From Phycisphaeraceae bacterium (lineage in GTDB: Bacteria; Planctomycetota; Phycisphaerae; Phycisphaerales; UBA1924): a stretch of 64,000 nt of DNA. The DNA lies in contig CP060234.1 of assembly GCA_023898685.1 (NCBI GenBank), positions 1,612,001 through 1,676,000 on the forward strand, read 5' to 3'. The position numbers and the translations under genes are program-made. The notes beneath the pieces were generated by a model that was not told where the DNA came from, did no database searches, and worked only from the letters and a program-made list of their open reading frames with translations. Shown here one piece after another: positions 1-9,518 of this stretch (position 1 is the first letter of the stretch; every line of letters begins with the position of its first letter).

Positions 1-2393
1 TCGCCGAAGGCGGCCGCATCTCCGGGGGCTCGATCGTCACCAGCAACGGCGGAACGGTGCAAGCGACGTATGGCACCGGGACGATCGACGGCGGAATCGT
101 CAACTACGGCGACATGGGCGTCTACGACAACCGGACGCTCCAACTCGATGCCGGGGGCATGGTCAACAACGGCGTCATCTCCGTCAACTCGAATCAAGGC
201 CTGAACTGGACGTTCTTCCGTGTCGTCTCCGACACAATCGTCAGCGGCTCCGGGCACGTTGACCTCAACCTCGCCGACGGCAACAACGATTACAACGACG
301 CCCAGTTCAGTACAGCCGCCGGCGTCACCGCGACCATCGGCATCAACCAGTCCGTCACCGGCAAGGGCCGCGTGACCGGCACGTTCCTGAACCGGGGCAC
401 AATCGACGCCGATCGCCCGGGGCAGGATATCCGCGTCAGCGGCACGATTACGCAGAACGCGGTGGGCACGATTATGGGCTCGAACGGGGGCTACGCCGGG
501 CTCGAGAACGCCGCCATCACCGGCGGTCTGTTCGACAGCGCCACCGGGGGGGCCGTGCTCGCCGCCGGGGGCACCAACACCATCTCGGGTGTGACCAACG
601 TGGGGCTCTGCGGCCTGCGCGACAACACCAGCCTGAGCATCCTCGCCGGCGGATTCATCAACGATGGTGTGTGCAGCATCAACAGCCAGCCCGGGATCAA
701 CTGGACGATCCTCACCGTGGCCGAGGATGCCACGATCAGCGGCACGGGCCGGATCGACTTCAACATGGCCGACGGCAACACCGACTTCAACGATGCTCAG
801 CTCAAGACGGCCGACGGCGTCACCGCGACCAACGGCGCCGCCCACACCGTTTCGGGCAAGGGCCGGATCTCCGGGACCTGGATCAACAACGGCACGATCA
901 CAGCCGATCGGCTTGATCAGGATCTCCAGCTCGCGGGCTCGTTCGATCAGTCGGGCGGCGGCGTGATCAGGGGCGAGAACGGCGGGACGGCCGCCCTGAC
1001 CGGGGCCGCCGTCATCGGCGGGACGTTCGAGGGCGACACCGGCGCGGTCCTGGCGCAGGGCAGCTCCAACTCGATCTCGGGCGTGATGAACCTGGGCGCC
1101 GCCGGCATCCGCGACAACTCGTCGGTCAACATCCTCTCGGGCGGATTCGCCAACCTGGGCGTCTTCAAGGTCAACAGCCAGCCCGGGATCAACTGGACGA
1201 TCCTCACCGTCACAGAGGACGCGACGATCAACGGCTCGGGCCGCATCGAGCTCAACATGGCCGACAACAACGGCGACTTCAACGACGCCCAGCTCAATGT
1301 CGCCGCGGATGTCACCGCGACGCAGGGCCCGGCCCACACGATCGCCGGCAAGGGGCGCGTCACGGGCACGTGGACCAACCACGGCACATTCGATGCCGAT
1401 CGCCCCGGGCAGGATCTCCAGATCGCGAGCGCGACGGTCACGCAGGGCGCGACCGGCGTCATCCGCGGCGACGACGGCGGTGCCGTCGCGATCCACAGCT
1501 CGACGATCACCGGGGGCACCTTCGACAGCGCCAACGGCGGCAGCGTGCAGTTCGCCGGGGGCACGAGCGCGTTCGGGGGCGTCCACAACACGGGCGAAGC
1601 CGGCATCCGCTCCGGGGCCTACGCGCACCTGCTCGGCGGCGGCCTGTTCAACGACGGCCTGTTCAAGGTCAACTCGAACGGCGGGATCGACTGGACGATC
1701 CTGACCGCGACCGAGAACACGACGATCGACGGCACAGGAACGATGCATCTGGGACTCGCTCCGAACAACGGTGACTACAACGACGCCCAGCTCGGCGCCG
1801 CCGACGGCTTCACACTCACCATCGGCCCGGATCAGACCGTCACGGGCAAGGGCCGGCTCTTCGGCCATGTCGAAATCGAGGGCACGCTCAGCCCGGGTTC
1901 GAGCATCGCGACGATCACGGCCAATCCCTCAGCGGGGCCGGGCTCGCTCACGCTGGCCCCGACCGCCGAGTACCACGTCGAGGCGAGCGCCGAGGAGGTT
2001 AACGACCGAATCAGCGCGAGCGTCCCGGTCCATCTCGCCGGCACGCTTCGGTTCACGCCCATCGACGGGTTCGAGCCGCCCCGCCCGACGCGCTACACCA
2101 TCGCCACCGGCCCCGAGATTACCGGCGAGTTCGACACGCTGATCTACGAGGGCACCGTCCCCGAGGGCGGCGTGTTCAAGGTCGTCTACACCAACACCGA
2201 GACCATCGCCGCGGTGACCTGCGCGGCCGACATCGCCCCGCCCATCGGCATTCTCGATCTCTCCGACATCGTCGTCTTCACCCAGCTCTTCCTCTCGGGG
2301 AGTTCCCTGGTCGACCTGGCCGAGCCCTACGGCATCCTCGACCTCGCCGACGTTCTCGCCTACATCAACGGCTTCCTCGCCGGGTGCGGGTGA
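1..2393 (+). CDS. Exported four-repeat protein with GC-type dockerin C-terminus (5' end outside window)
   Basis: The reading frame is open through the left edge, so the N-terminus is missing; the first full codon in frame is at base 3. The visible part holds four repeats of about 165 residues. Each has an NWT or DWT block (near bases 199, 695, 1187 and 1685), a run like NGDFNDAQL, then a GKGRV/I-x-GT block and an ADR-x-x-QD block. The composition (Gly, Thr, Asn, Asp) and regular hydrophobics suggest a beta-helix or autotransporter-like passenger. The last 60 residues carry two LDLxD/LDLAD helices and end FLAGCG, matching the GC-type dockerin-like tail of Phycisphaerales exported proteins; subtilase 18074-19714 and beta-helix protein 51212-54085 have the same tail. 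Function unknown, probably cell surface or secreted. Confidence 0.85.
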   Translation, partial: AEGGRISGGSIVTSNGGTVQATYGTGTIDGGIVNYGDMGVYDNRTLQLDAGGMVNNGVISVNSNQGLNWTFFRVVSDTIVSGSGHVDLNLADGNNDYNDAQFSTAAGVTATIGINQSVTGKGRVTGTFLNRGTIDADRPGQDIRVSGTITQNAVGTIMGSNGGYAGLENAAITGGLFDSATGGAVLAAGGTNTISGVTNVGLCGLRDNTSLSILAGGFINDGVCSINSQPGINWTILTVAEDATISGTGRIDFNMADGNTDFNDAQLKTADGVTATNGAAHTVSGKGRISGTWINNGTITADRLDQDLQLAGSFDQSGGGVIRGENGGTAALTGAAVIGGTFEGDTGAVLAQGSSNSISGVMNLGAAGIRDNSSVNILSGGFANLGVFKVNSQPGINWTILTVTEDATINGSGRIELNMADNNGDFNDAQLNVAADVTATQGPAHTIAGKGRVTGTWTNHGTFDADRPGQDLQIASATVTQGATGVIRGDDGGAVAIHSSTITGGTFDSANGGSVQFAGGTSAFGGVHNTGEAGIRSGAYAHLLGGGLFNDGLFKVNSNGGIDWTILTATENTTIDGTGTMHLGLAPNNGDYNDAQLGAADGFTLTIGPDQTVTGKGRLFGHVEIEGTLSPGSSIATITANPSAGPGSLTLAPTAEYHVEASAEEVNDRISASVPVHLAGTLRFTPIDGFEPPRPTRYTIATGPEITGEFDTLIYEGTVPEGGVFKVVYTNTETIAAVTCAADIAPPIGILDLSDIVVFTQLFLSGSSLVDLAEPYGILDLADVLAYINGFLAGCG

Positions 2394-2450
2394 TCGGGGG
2401 CGCTCGCCGCGGCGCGTCGGGCGGCCGCGACGGAAGAACTGAGCCACAGC

Positions 2451-2482
2451 AAGCCGCGGGACGCGAATCCCGCGGCTTCTTC
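2451..2482 (+). terminator. Rho-independent-like terminator after the dockerin gene
   Basis: A perfect 11-bp stem (2451-2461 with 2468-2478) and a 6-nt loop follow the stop codon at 2393 by about 58 bases. The following run is CTTCG rather than a clean T tract, so strength is uncertain. It separates the dockerin gene from rnpA. Confidence 0.6.
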
Positions 2483-2509
2483 GTGTCCTCCACGCGTATC
2501 GTCCCGCAG

Positions 2510-2929
2510 ATGCCCGGCGACCGCGACGAACGGCCCACCTACCGCAAGCGTCACCGCCTCTCGCGTGACGCCGACTACCGGGCCGTCTACGCCGAGCGGA
2601 TCAAGAAGGCCAAGGGCCCGCTGCTCGTGTTCGTCCGGGCCAACGGCCTTGTCGAGCACCGCCTGGGACTCGCCGTCGGCCGGCGCGTCGGAAACGCTGT
2701 CGCTCGCAACCGCGTCAAGCGGCTGCTGCGCGAGGCATTCAGACTCGAGCAATCGGCCCTGCCCCGCCCCTGCGCCGATCTCTCCTATGACATCATCGTG
2801 AGCGCCCGGCCCCACGCCCCGATGCCGCTGGCGACCTATCGCTCGGCCCTGATCGAACTCGTCACCCGGTGCGACCGCGAGCACCACAAGCGGGCGTCGC
2901 GTGCCGGGGAGCCCCCCGATGGCCGCTGA
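2510..2929 (+). CDS. rnpA: Ribonuclease P protein component
   Basis: A 139-residue basic protein, the usual size of RnpA, which binds RNase P RNA and helps it mature tRNA 5' ends. The signature [18 protein letters not shown] is at residues 61-78, with the preceding basic helix and [10 protein letters not shown] strand in place. The ATG at 2510 was chosen because family similarity begins about there; the frame is open upstream to 2384 but that part looks non-coding. The gene overlaps yidD by 11 bases. In most bacteria rpmH lies just upstream and yidC downstream; here a dockerin gene and a TetR gene are the neighbours. Confidence 0.93.
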   Translation: MPGDRDERPTYRKRHRLSRDADYRAVYAERIKKAKGPLLVFVRANGLVEHRLGLAVGRRVGNAVARNRVKRLLREAFRLEQSALPRPCADLSYDIIVSARPHAPMPLATYRSALIELVTRCDREHHKRASRAGEPPDGR

Positions 2930-3218
2930 CCCCCGCGCCCCCATCACCGCCTGGCCCTTCATCGCCCTGATCTGGGTCTACCGCTTCACGCTCTCGCCCC
3001 TCATCGGCGGACAGTGCCGGTTCGAGCCCACGTGCAGCCGCTACGCGCTCGACGCGTATCGGAGATACGGGGCCTGCCGCGGCTCGGCCCTCACGATCCG
3101 CCGGCTCGCCCGGTGCCACCCGTTCCACCCGGGCGGATACGACCCGGTTCCGATCGACGATCAGCCGGGCGATGGGTCGAACGGGCTATCCGAGGCGGAT
3201 TCGGCCATCCGTTCTTGA
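2919..3218 (+). CDS. yidD: Membrane protein insertion efficiency factor YidD
   Basis: A 99-residue protein with the family motifs [19 protein letters not shown] (residues 33-51) and [13 protein letters not shown] (66-78). YidD is a small membrane-associated protein thought to assist YidC. The N-terminal hydrophobic segment [17 protein letters not shown] fits membrane association. The ATG at 2919 lies inside the 3' end of rnpA, an overlap seen in many genomes; a GTG at 2901 is a less likely start. Translation is probably coupled to rnpA. Confidence 0.92.
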   Translation: MAADPRAPITAWPFIALIWVYRFTLSPLIGGQCRFEPTCSRYALDAYRRYGACRGSALTIRRLARCHPFHPGGYDPVPIDDQPGDGSNGLSEADSAIRS

Positions 3219-3306
3219 AGACGGCGGGCCGGATGTCCGAAGTTATCGTAAACTAAGTTGGGATGGCCCCTCACTCGGCGGGGCCGGGTCGCGTGCAGGA
3301 GGACCG

Positions 3307-3933
3307 ATGGGCCGGCTACCGGCGGCGGAGCGTCGCGAACAGCTTCTCGACTGCGCCGCGGGCATCTTCGCCCGCTACGGCTACGCCCGCGCCACCACCG
3401 CCCAACTCGCCAAGGCGGCGGGGGTCACCGAGCCCATCATCTACAGGCACTTCAAGTCGAAGCGCGACCTCTTCGTCGCCCTGATCGCCCGCACGGGGCG
3501 GCAGACGCTCGAGTCGTGGGAACGTGACCTCGCCGACGCCAAGACCCCGGCCGAGCGGCTCGCCCGACTGGTGGGCGACAACCCGATGGTGAGTCCCGAG
3601 GGGCGCGACGCCTACCTGGTGTTCCTCCAGGCAATCAGCGAGGTGGAGGACGACGCGATCCGCGAGGCCGTGGCGGACCACATCTCGAGCGTCCACACGT
3701 TCATCAGGGACGAACTCGAGCGGGCCCAGCAGGGAGGCGCGGTCAGCGACCGCTACACACCGGGCGTGCTCGCCTGGTCGCTCATCTCGATGGGCCTGGG
3801 CTACGGGGCACTCTCGGCGCTGGGCATCGAAGGGCACGGCCAGAAGGACGAGCGGGGAATCCACCTCTCCGATGTTCTCGCCCGCGTCCTCGTGGGCCGC
3901 CAGGCCGAGCCGGTGCGGAGAAAGCCGGAGTAG
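3307..3933 (+). CDS. TetR/AcrR family transcriptional regulator
   Basis: A 208-residue protein with a TetR-type DNA-binding domain at about residues 8-55 (RREQLLDCAAGIFARYGYAR, then TTAQLAKAAGVTEPIIYRHF), followed by a helical ligand-binding region with no recognisable ligand. The ATG at 3307 is preceded by a strong AGGAGG (3297-3302), so the longer in-frame extension to 3172 is rejected. It is co-directional with rnpA-yidD but 88 bases away. Regulators of this family usually repress themselves and a neighbour; no operator palindrome was identified. The target is unknown. Confidence 0.88.
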   Translation: MGRLPAAERREQLLDCAAGIFARYGYARATTAQLAKAAGVTEPIIYRHFKSKRDLFVALIARTGRQTLESWERDLADAKTPAERLARLVGDNPMVSPEGRDAYLVFLQAISEVEDDAIREAVADHISSVHTFIRDELERAQQGGAVSDRYTPGVLAWSLISMGLGYGALSALGIEGHGQKDERGIHLSDVLARVLVGRQAEPVRRKPE

Positions 3934-4043
3934 GGATCAGGGACCAGGGATCAGGGATCGGCGATCTGGGTGGCGGGCTTCGACGCCCTTCGGCTGCTCA
4001 GCCCTGATCCCCGATCGCTGATCCCCGATCCCTAGCATCCGAC
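3934..4043. repeat. GATC-rich short repeat cluster with self-complementary ends
   Basis: Directly after the TetR stop codon the sequence repeats GGGATCAGGGA(C/T)-type units, and about 50 bases later carries the complementary (C)TGATCCCCGATCGC units, so the two halves can fold back. Similar GATC-rich low-complexity text occurs at 8650-8680 and 5350-5430. It is non-coding and could act as a bidirectional terminator. Confidence 0.5.
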
Positions 4044-5180
4044 GTGCCCTACCTCGACAACAACGCGACGACGCAACCGCTCCCTGAGGTCGTCGACGGC
4101 GTGCGCCGGGCACTCGAGGAGCACTGGCACAACCCGTCGAGCGTGCACCGCCCGGGCCAGGCCGCCCGGCACGCGGTCGAGTTGGCGCGGGCGTCGCTGG
4201 CCGGGCTGATCGGCGTGCCCGCCAGGCAGGTGACGCTGACCAGCGGGGGGACCGAGTCGATCGACCTCGCGATCCGGGGCGTGCTGGGGGCATCGGGCAA
4301 GCAGGTGCTGATTACGAGCCGGGCCGAGCACGCGGCCGTGCGGAACCTCGCAGAGCGACTGGAGCAGGCCGGGCAGACCGAGGTCCGGTGGATTCCATTG
4401 CTTGAGGGCGGAGTGGTCGACGCCGCCGCCCTGCCGGGCCTGCTCGAGGGCGCGGCGCTGGTCAGCGTCCAGTGGGCCAACAACGAGACGGGGGTGATCC
4501 AGCCCGTCGAGGCGATCGCCGCCGCCTGCCGCGAGCGGGGTGTGCCCTATCACTGCGACGCGGTGCAGTGGGTCGGCAAGATGCCGGTCGAGAGCCCCCC
4601 CTGCGACTTGCTGACGTTCAGCGCCCACAAGTTCCACGGGCCCAAGGGCGTCGGGGGACTGTGGGTCCGCCCGGGCGTGCGGCTGCGACCGGTGCTGGCG
4701 GGCTCGCAGGAGTTGGGGCGGCGGGGCGGGACGGAGAACGTGCCGGGCATCCTCGGCGCGGGCGTCGCGGCCGAAGCCGCGCGGGCCTGGCTCGCCAACG
4801 CCGGCGAGCGGGCTCGGCTCGCCGCCCTCCGCGACCGGTTCGAGTCGGCGGTGCTGGAGCGATGCCCGGGTGCGGTGGTGAACGGCGCCGGCCGCGACCG
4901 CCTCTGGAACACCACGAACATCGGCTTCCCCCGCCTCGAGGCCGAGGCCCTGCTGCTCGCGATGAGCGAGCGAGGGCTGGCGGCGTCCGCCGGCTCCGCC
5001 TGCTCGTCGGGCTCGCTCGACCCCAGCCCCGTCCTGCTGGCGATGGGCGTGCCGCCCGAAATCGCCCACGGCTCGGTCCGATTCAGTCTCTCGCGTTTCA
5101 CCACCGACGACGAGATCAACGAGGCGATCGAGATCGTCGCAACGTGTGTCGACCGCGTGGGCGGGTCGATGGTGCGGTGA
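4044..5180 (+). CDS. Cysteine desulfurase (NifS/IscS class)
   Basis: A 378-residue class V PLP aminotransferase that removes sulfur from cysteine to supply iron-sulfur cluster or tRNA thiolation pathways. The N-terminus YLDNNATT is the family hallmark. The PLP lysine is K196 in TFSAHKFHGPKG, TSGGTES is at residues 66-72, and the catalytic cysteine is C320 in SAGSACSSGS. Length is normal. The start is a GTG at 4044, directly before YLDNNATT. No iscU, iscR or mnmA lies beside it, so whether it serves Fe-S assembly or tRNA modification cannot be told here. Confidence 0.92.
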   Translation: MPYLDNNATTQPLPEVVDGVRRALEEHWHNPSSVHRPGQAARHAVELARASLAGLIGVPARQVTLTSGGTESIDLAIRGVLGASGKQVLITSRAEHAAVRNLAERLEQAGQTEVRWIPLLEGGVVDAAALPGLLEGAALVSVQWANNETGVIQPVEAIAAACRERGVPYHCDAVQWVGKMPVESPPCDLLTFSAHKFHGPKGVGGLWVRPGVRLRPVLAGSQELGRRGGTENVPGILGAGVAAEAARAWLANAGERARLAALRDRFESAVLERCPGAVVNGAGRDRLWNTTNIGFPRLEAEALLLAMSERGLAASAGSACSSGSLDPSPVLLAMGVPPEIAHGSVRFSLSRFTTDDEINEAIEIVATCVDRVGGSMVR

Positions 5181-5222
5181 GAGAGACTCGGGAAGATCGA
5201 TGGTTTCCGCGTCGTCTGGAAA

Positions 5223-5314
5223 AGGAGCCCCGAGCGTCAGCGACGGGCCGAAGTGCGAGAGCATCCGTACCCCGGGGGGGACGCTCGGCCCATCGCTCAC
5301 GCTCCGGGCTCCTT
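5223..5314. repeat. Dispersed palindromic repeat, GAGCCCCGAGCG family (copy 1)
   Basis: An imperfect inverted repeat: the left arm AAGGAGCCCCGAGCG with an AGCGACGGGCC continuation (5223-5250) pairs with the right arm GGCCCATCGCTCACGCTCC plus GGGCTCCTT (5287-5314). Related copies lie at 30374-30452 and 32970-33064, with weaker ones at 34838-34955. All intergenic copies follow the end of a plus-strand gene. Non-coding. Confidence 0.7.
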
Positions 5315-5339
5315 CTGGCGCGTCGGCGGACGCCAAGCG

Positions 5340-5432
5340 ATGCCGGTGCCGTCCGTCCCCATTCCCTATTCCCCGATCCCCGGTCCCCGATCCCCGGTCC
5401 CCCGGTCCCCCGGTCCCCCGGTCCCTTTCGTA
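5340..5432. repeat. Low-complexity CCCCGATCCCCGGTCCC tract
   Basis: About 70 bases of near-tandem units alternating CCCCGATCC and CCCCGGTCC lie just upstream of the glycosyltransferase start. The frame happens to be open through it, but the predicted peptide is only Pro/Ser/Gly/Arg, and the downstream GTG at 5442 begins the conserved protein. Probably non-coding. Confidence 0.55.
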
Positions 5433-5441
5433 CCATCCACC

Positions 5442-6668
5442 GTGCCCCTCACCATCCTCCACATCTCCACCCGCCTGATCCTGGGCGGCAGCCAGGAGAA
5501 CACGGTGCTGTCGTGCGAGGGGCAGGCCGAGCTGGGGCACGAGGTGCATCTGGCCTACGGGCCGATCTACGGGCCCGAGGGGTCGCTGTTCGAGCGGGCC
5601 GACGCGTTCCGCACGAACGACGGGCGGCGGATCCACATGCACGAGCTGCCCAACCTGGTCCGCGAAATCCACCCCTGGAAGGACCACTTCTGCTTCCACC
5701 GCGACCTGAAGGGCCTGATCGGTGACATCAAGCCTGATGTGGTTCATACCCACTCGTCGAAGGCGGGCATCCTGGGGCGGTGGGCGGGGTGGAAGGCGCG
5801 GACGACCGACGGGCCGGCCGTGGTGCACACGATCCACGGGCCCCCATTCATGCCCGTGACCGGGCGGCTGCTCGCGCGCACGAAGACGGCGATCATCAAC
5901 CAGCTCTACGCCGAGGCCGAGCGGTTCGCGGCGAGGCGGTGCCACCTGATCCTGTCGGTGGCCGACGCGATGACGGCACAGTTCCTCGATCGCGGCATCG
6001 GGCACACGGGGCAGTACATCACCGTGCGGAGCGGGATGGAGACCGACCCCTTCCTGCACGCGGCGGAGGGGGAGGACCGCGCGAGCGTGCGGGCGGAACT
6101 GGGCTTCTCCGACGACGACTTCGTGGTCGGCACGGTCGCCCGCCTCGCCGAGCACAAGGGCCACGACGACATCCTCGACGCGCTGGGCGACGCGATGCGC
6201 GACGACCCCAATCTGCGCCTGCTCTGGGTGGGCGACGGGTGGTGGCGGGATCGCCTGCTGGGTCGCGTGCGCGAGATGGGCTTGGATGGCCGGGTGGTGA
6301 CAACCGGGCTGGTGCCCCAGTCGCGGGTGCCCGCGATGATGCGCGCGATGGACGTGCTCTGCCATCCCTCCAGCCGCGAGGGGCTGCCCCGGACCGTCCC
6401 CCAGGCGCTGCTCGCGGGGGTGTGCCCGGTGGCGTACGACGTGGACGGCACGCGTGAGGCGTGCATTGATATGGAGACGGGCCGGCTCGTGCCGCACGCC
6501 GACGTGGGGGCGCTGCGTGACGCAATCCTCTGGCTCCGCGACAACCCCGACGAACGCACCCGCCTCGCGCTGCACGGGCGGGAGATGTGCATCCGCGAGT
6601 TCAGCCACGAGGCGATGGTGCACCACCTGGAAAAGGTCTACGCCCGTGCGCTCGAACTGGCCCGCTAG
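5442..6668 (+). CDS. Glycosyltransferase family 4 (GT-B fold)
   Basis: A 408-residue GT-B glycosyltransferase. The N-terminal acceptor domain has the usual first strand and loop (LTILHISTRLILGGSQENT); VVHTHSSKAGILGR is at about residues 100-113. The C-terminal donor domain carries the family motif SSREGLPRTVPQALLAG near residue 312. The GTG at 5442 was chosen because homology starts there. The 3' end overlaps the next gene by 23 bases. Substrate is unknown; it probably acts in cell-surface glycan assembly. Confidence 0.86.
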   Translation: MPLTILHISTRLILGGSQENTVLSCEGQAELGHEVHLAYGPIYGPEGSLFERADAFRTNDGRRIHMHELPNLVREIHPWKDHFCFHRDLKGLIGDIKPDVVHTHSSKAGILGRWAGWKARTTDGPAVVHTIHGPPFMPVTGRLLARTKTAIINQLYAEAERFAARRCHLILSVADAMTAQFLDRGIGHTGQYITVRSGMETDPFLHAAEGEDRASVRAELGFSDDDFVVGTVARLAEHKGHDDILDALGDAMRDDPNLRLLWVGDGWWRDRLLGRVREMGLDGRVVTTGLVPQSRVPAMMRAMDVLCHPSSREGLPRTVPQALLAGVCPVAYDVDGTREACIDMETGRLVPHADVGALRDAILWLRDNPDERTRLALHGREMCIREFSHEAMVHHLEKVYARALELAR

Positions 6669-8610
6669 CTGCCTGTTGTGGATCGCGGTCGCGGCGACGG
6701 CTCGCGCCCAGTTGCTCGACCTGACCGGGCCGAGCGTGCCGAAGCCGGGTGACGGGCGGGCGGCGCTCACGCTCGCGGCCTCGCTGGGGCGGGACGCCGA
6801 CGCGATGGTTGGCGATGAGCACGCACGCGCGAAGGCGGCGTGGCGACGGTTCGCGGCGGCGCTGCTGGAGGCGGCGGAGAAGGTCGGGCCCGAAGCGTCG
6901 GAGATGGCGCTGAGCGCGCGCACGCTCGCAGCCCGGGGCGGCGAACTCGATGCGATGATCGACGGGGCCGACGCGGATGCCGCGTGGACGGTGCGGGTGG
7001 CGCTCGAACGGCTGGCCGCCCGCGTGCCGACCGATCAGCGGTCGCTCGACACGACGCTGCGAGACGCGGTCGCGCCGCTGATCGCGGAAAGCAAGGGGGC
7101 GTCGCCCGGATGGTTCATGATCGAGCCCGCGCCGCCGGCGGGTGCGGCGATCGCCGGCGACTCGCTCGGTAGGCTGCTGACGCCGGCGGAGACCGACCCG
7201 GCCTATGCCGCGAGCGTGGCGCGGATCCGCCGGCTCGTGGGCGAGGCCTCGTTCGAGCCCAACGCGTGGATCTCGTCCGCGGTTGCCGAGCGCCTGACGG
7301 CCACCCGAAGCGACGCGCTCGCGGGGCTGGCCGACCCGGCGTCTCAGGCCGACGCGATCGCCCGGCTCGAACGGCTCGCGGCCTGGGCCCGCCTGCTCGC
7401 GGTGCTCGACGACGGCTCGCGCGACGCGGCGACGGTCTCGGCCCGGCGCGCGATTGATGAAGCACTGGCCAACGACCCGGGCCTGCTCGCGGGCGGAGCC
7501 GACCGAACGCGGGCGCTGCGGACGGTCGCCGGCTTGCTCGACGACGCGGCGCTGCTCGAGTCGGAGGACGGCCTCACCCAGACCCTGCGGCCCGCGTGGC
7601 GGGTCGCCGAACTCCGCCGGCTCGATTCGCGGCGTCAGCAACTGCTCGACATCGCTCGCGTGATCACATCCCCCCGGCCCCTGACCGATCCCGCGGTGCT
7701 GGCCCGTTTCGCCGACGTCCGTCGGTCCAGGACGGCGCTGCAGGGCTTGGCCACGCTCAGCGAGATCCTGACCGGCGGCGCCGACCACACGGGGGCGAGG
7801 CCCCCAATCGAGCCGCGATACAAGGCCGTGGGTGATCGGTTGATCGACCTCGCCCGGGCGCTCGACCGCCGCGACGACACCGACGCGGCGAGCGGGCTGC
7901 TCGAGTCGCTCGCCGACTGGGCCGAGCGTCACGGCGAGTGGCCCGGCGAGACGGCGCTGCGGGCGGGCGGGCCGGTCAGCGCCGAGATGGCGCGGGTCGC
8001 GGGAGTCGACGCGTCGGTGATCGTCGCGGCGGTCGACAGGGCCCGGGCCGCCTGGCTCGTGGCGTGGATCGGGGCCAAGGACCCGGGCGATCTGGCGGTT
8101 GCCGACGCGTGGATGGAGGACTGGCGACGCACGCTGGGGCTGCTGTTCGACGCCGCGACGCTGGCGCCGGCGGCGCGGGGCGAGCGGGCGCCGGCTGCAA
8201 ACGCGTGGCCCGGGTTCGAGCTCTCGCTGCGGGCGTTGCGGGCCGTGACCGAGGGGATGGAGGACGCCGCCCGGTCAATGTGGGAAGCCACGCGCGACCG
8301 CAGCCCGGAAAGCAACACCGCCCAGGCGTTCGATCGCTTCGCCCCCGCCCGGCTCGCAGCGGCTGTGGAGCGCGAGATCACCGGTCGCGTCCCACACCCG
8401 GATCCGGGGTTTGCCGGGGGCGTCGGTTGGGCCGAAGGAGAACTCGCGGCGGGGGCGCCGATCGAGTCGATCTGCTGGGGCGTGCGGGTGCGCGACGCGA
8501 TCGCGGCCGCCTGCCGATATGCGGAGGAAGCGGCCGCGCGGGATGACTGGGTGATGGCCTACGTGCGGGCCAGAGCGAGCGAAGCGCTCGCGGGGATCGG
8601 GGAACGGTGA
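6646..8610 (+). CDS. Exported helical protein of unknown function
   Basis: About 654 residues. I do not recognise the family. A GTG at 6646 gives a plausible signal peptide (CLLWIAVAATARAQ) with cleavage after ARA; it overlaps the preceding glycosyltransferase by 23 bases, suggesting coupled translation. The rest is rich in Ala, Arg, Asp and Leu with long amphipathic helices and several heptad-like Leu/Ala stretches, no cysteine pairs and no catalytic motif I can see. A TTG at 6676 is an alternative start. Probably periplasmic; function unknown. Confidence 0.7.
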   Translation: MRSNWPASCLLWIAVAATARAQLLDLTGPSVPKPGDGRAALTLAASLGRDADAMVGDEHARAKAAWRRFAAALLEAAEKVGPEASEMALSARTLAARGGELDAMIDGADADAAWTVRVALERLAARVPTDQRSLDTTLRDAVAPLIAESKGASPGWFMIEPAPPAGAAIAGDSLGRLLTPAETDPAYAASVARIRRLVGEASFEPNAWISSAVAERLTATRSDALAGLADPASQADAIARLERLAAWARLLAVLDDGSRDAATVSARRAIDEALANDPGLLAGGADRTRALRTVAGLLDDAALLESEDGLTQTLRPAWRVAELRRLDSRRQQLLDIARVITSPRPLTDPAVLARFADVRRSRTALQGLATLSEILTGGADHTGARPPIEPRYKAVGDRLIDLARALDRRDDTDAASGLLESLADWAERHGEWPGETALRAGGPVSAEMARVAGVDASVIVAAVDRARAAWLVAWIGAKDPGDLAVADAWMEDWRRTLGLLFDAATLAPAARGERAPAANAWPGFELSLRALRAVTEGMEDAARSMWEATRDRSPESNTAQAFDRFAPARLAAAVEREITGRVPHPDPGFAGGVGWAEGELAAGAPIESICWGVRVRDAIAAACRYAEEAAARDDWVMAYVRARASEALAGIGER

Positions 8611-8722
8611 ATGGGGAGTGGGCCGTAGGCAACGGGGCTACGCGCGGTTGGCCCTGATCCCCGATCGCCGATCCCTTCTTCCTCCGCTGGCGAATCCCGT
8701 CCGCGGCCTGTACGCTTCCGGC

Positions 8723-9511
8723 ATGACACAGAATCCCTACGCCGGCGACTTTGCTCCCGAAGAGGGCTTGTACGACGCGCCGCCTCGCACCAGCGCGCTC
8801 GCGGTCACCTCACTCGTGCTCTCGCTGATCTGCTGCATCCCGTTGCTCCCGTTGATCGGGGCCGGGGTGGGAATCGGCGCGATGATCGGCATCGGCAGCT
8901 CGCGCGGGCGCGTGGGCGGCAAGGGGCTGGCGATCGCGGGCATCATCATCGGTCTGCTGATGACCGTCGGTCAGGTTGTGGCGGTGGTCAGCGTGCGGAA
9001 TGTCGTCAACATGGGCGTCGGGCTGGTGTTCGGCTCGGCAGACCAGGTGATGCACGACATCGAGACGGGCGACTTCAACGCGGCCCGGGCGGGGCTGACC
9101 GGCAACGCTGCTTCGCTGACCGACGAGCAGTTCGAGGCCTTCCGCGCCGCCTACCAGGCCGAGTACGGCTCCTATCAGTCGATTCCGACCGACTTCTTCG
9201 ATCTGATCTCCGCCTACACCCAGATCGGCCCGCAGATGCAGAAGTATCAGCCGCAGGGGTCGCAGCAGAACATCCTGCCGGCGCCGGCGACGTTCGACAG
9301 GGGGCAGGCGGTCGTCATCGCGGAGTTGGAGCAGAACGGGCAGCCGACGGGCCAGCCCGGCACGCCCGGCTTCCACATGCCGCTGCGGGGTCTCAAGGTC
9401 GTGATGCCGGACGGCACGGAGCTTGATCTGCTCGGCGTGCCGGCGGCGGCGCTCCCCCCGACGCCGACCGAAACCCCTGAAGAGCAGCCTGAGCCCGAGG
9501 GCGGGCCCTGA
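8723..9511 (+). CDS. DUF4190-type membrane protein
   Basis: A 262-residue protein with a short Pro/Tyr-rich N-terminus (residues 1-25), then two transmembrane helices of the DUF4190 kind (TSALAVTSLVLSLICC and GLAIAGIIIGLLMTV) at about residues 27-95, then an extracytoplasmic region that measures 'FNAARAGLTG' style helices, ending in a Pro/Glu-rich tail. The ATG at 8723 is the first sensible start; upstream bases are GATC-rich repeat. It ends 7 bases before mlaF and may share a transcript. Function unknown. Confidence 0.75.
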   Translation: MTQNPYAGDFAPEEGLYDAPPRTSALAVTSLVLSLICCIPLLPLIGAGVGIGAMIGIGSSRGRVGGKGLAIAGIIIGLLMTVGQVVAVVSVRNVVNMGVGLVFGSADQVMHDIETGDFNAARAGLTGNAASLTDEQFEAFRAAYQAEYGSYQSIPTDFFDLISAYTQIGPQMQKYQPQGSQQNILPAPATFDRGQAVVIAELEQNGQPTGQPGTPGFHMPLRGLKVVMPDGTELDLLGVPAAALPPTPTETPEEQPEPEGGP

Positions 9512-9518
9512 GGTCACC

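Noticed and set aside
2384..2509. An rpmH gene expected upstream of rnpA.
   Set aside because: The 116 bases between the dockerin stop and rnpA hold a terminator and no 44-50 residue basic frame of L34 type.
4032..6923. A very long minus-strand open frame opposite the cysteine desulfurase and glycosyltransferase.
   Set aside because: It is the mirror of two well-conserved plus-strand genes, has low-complexity His/Arg/Gly composition and no motif; high-GC DNA makes such frames common.
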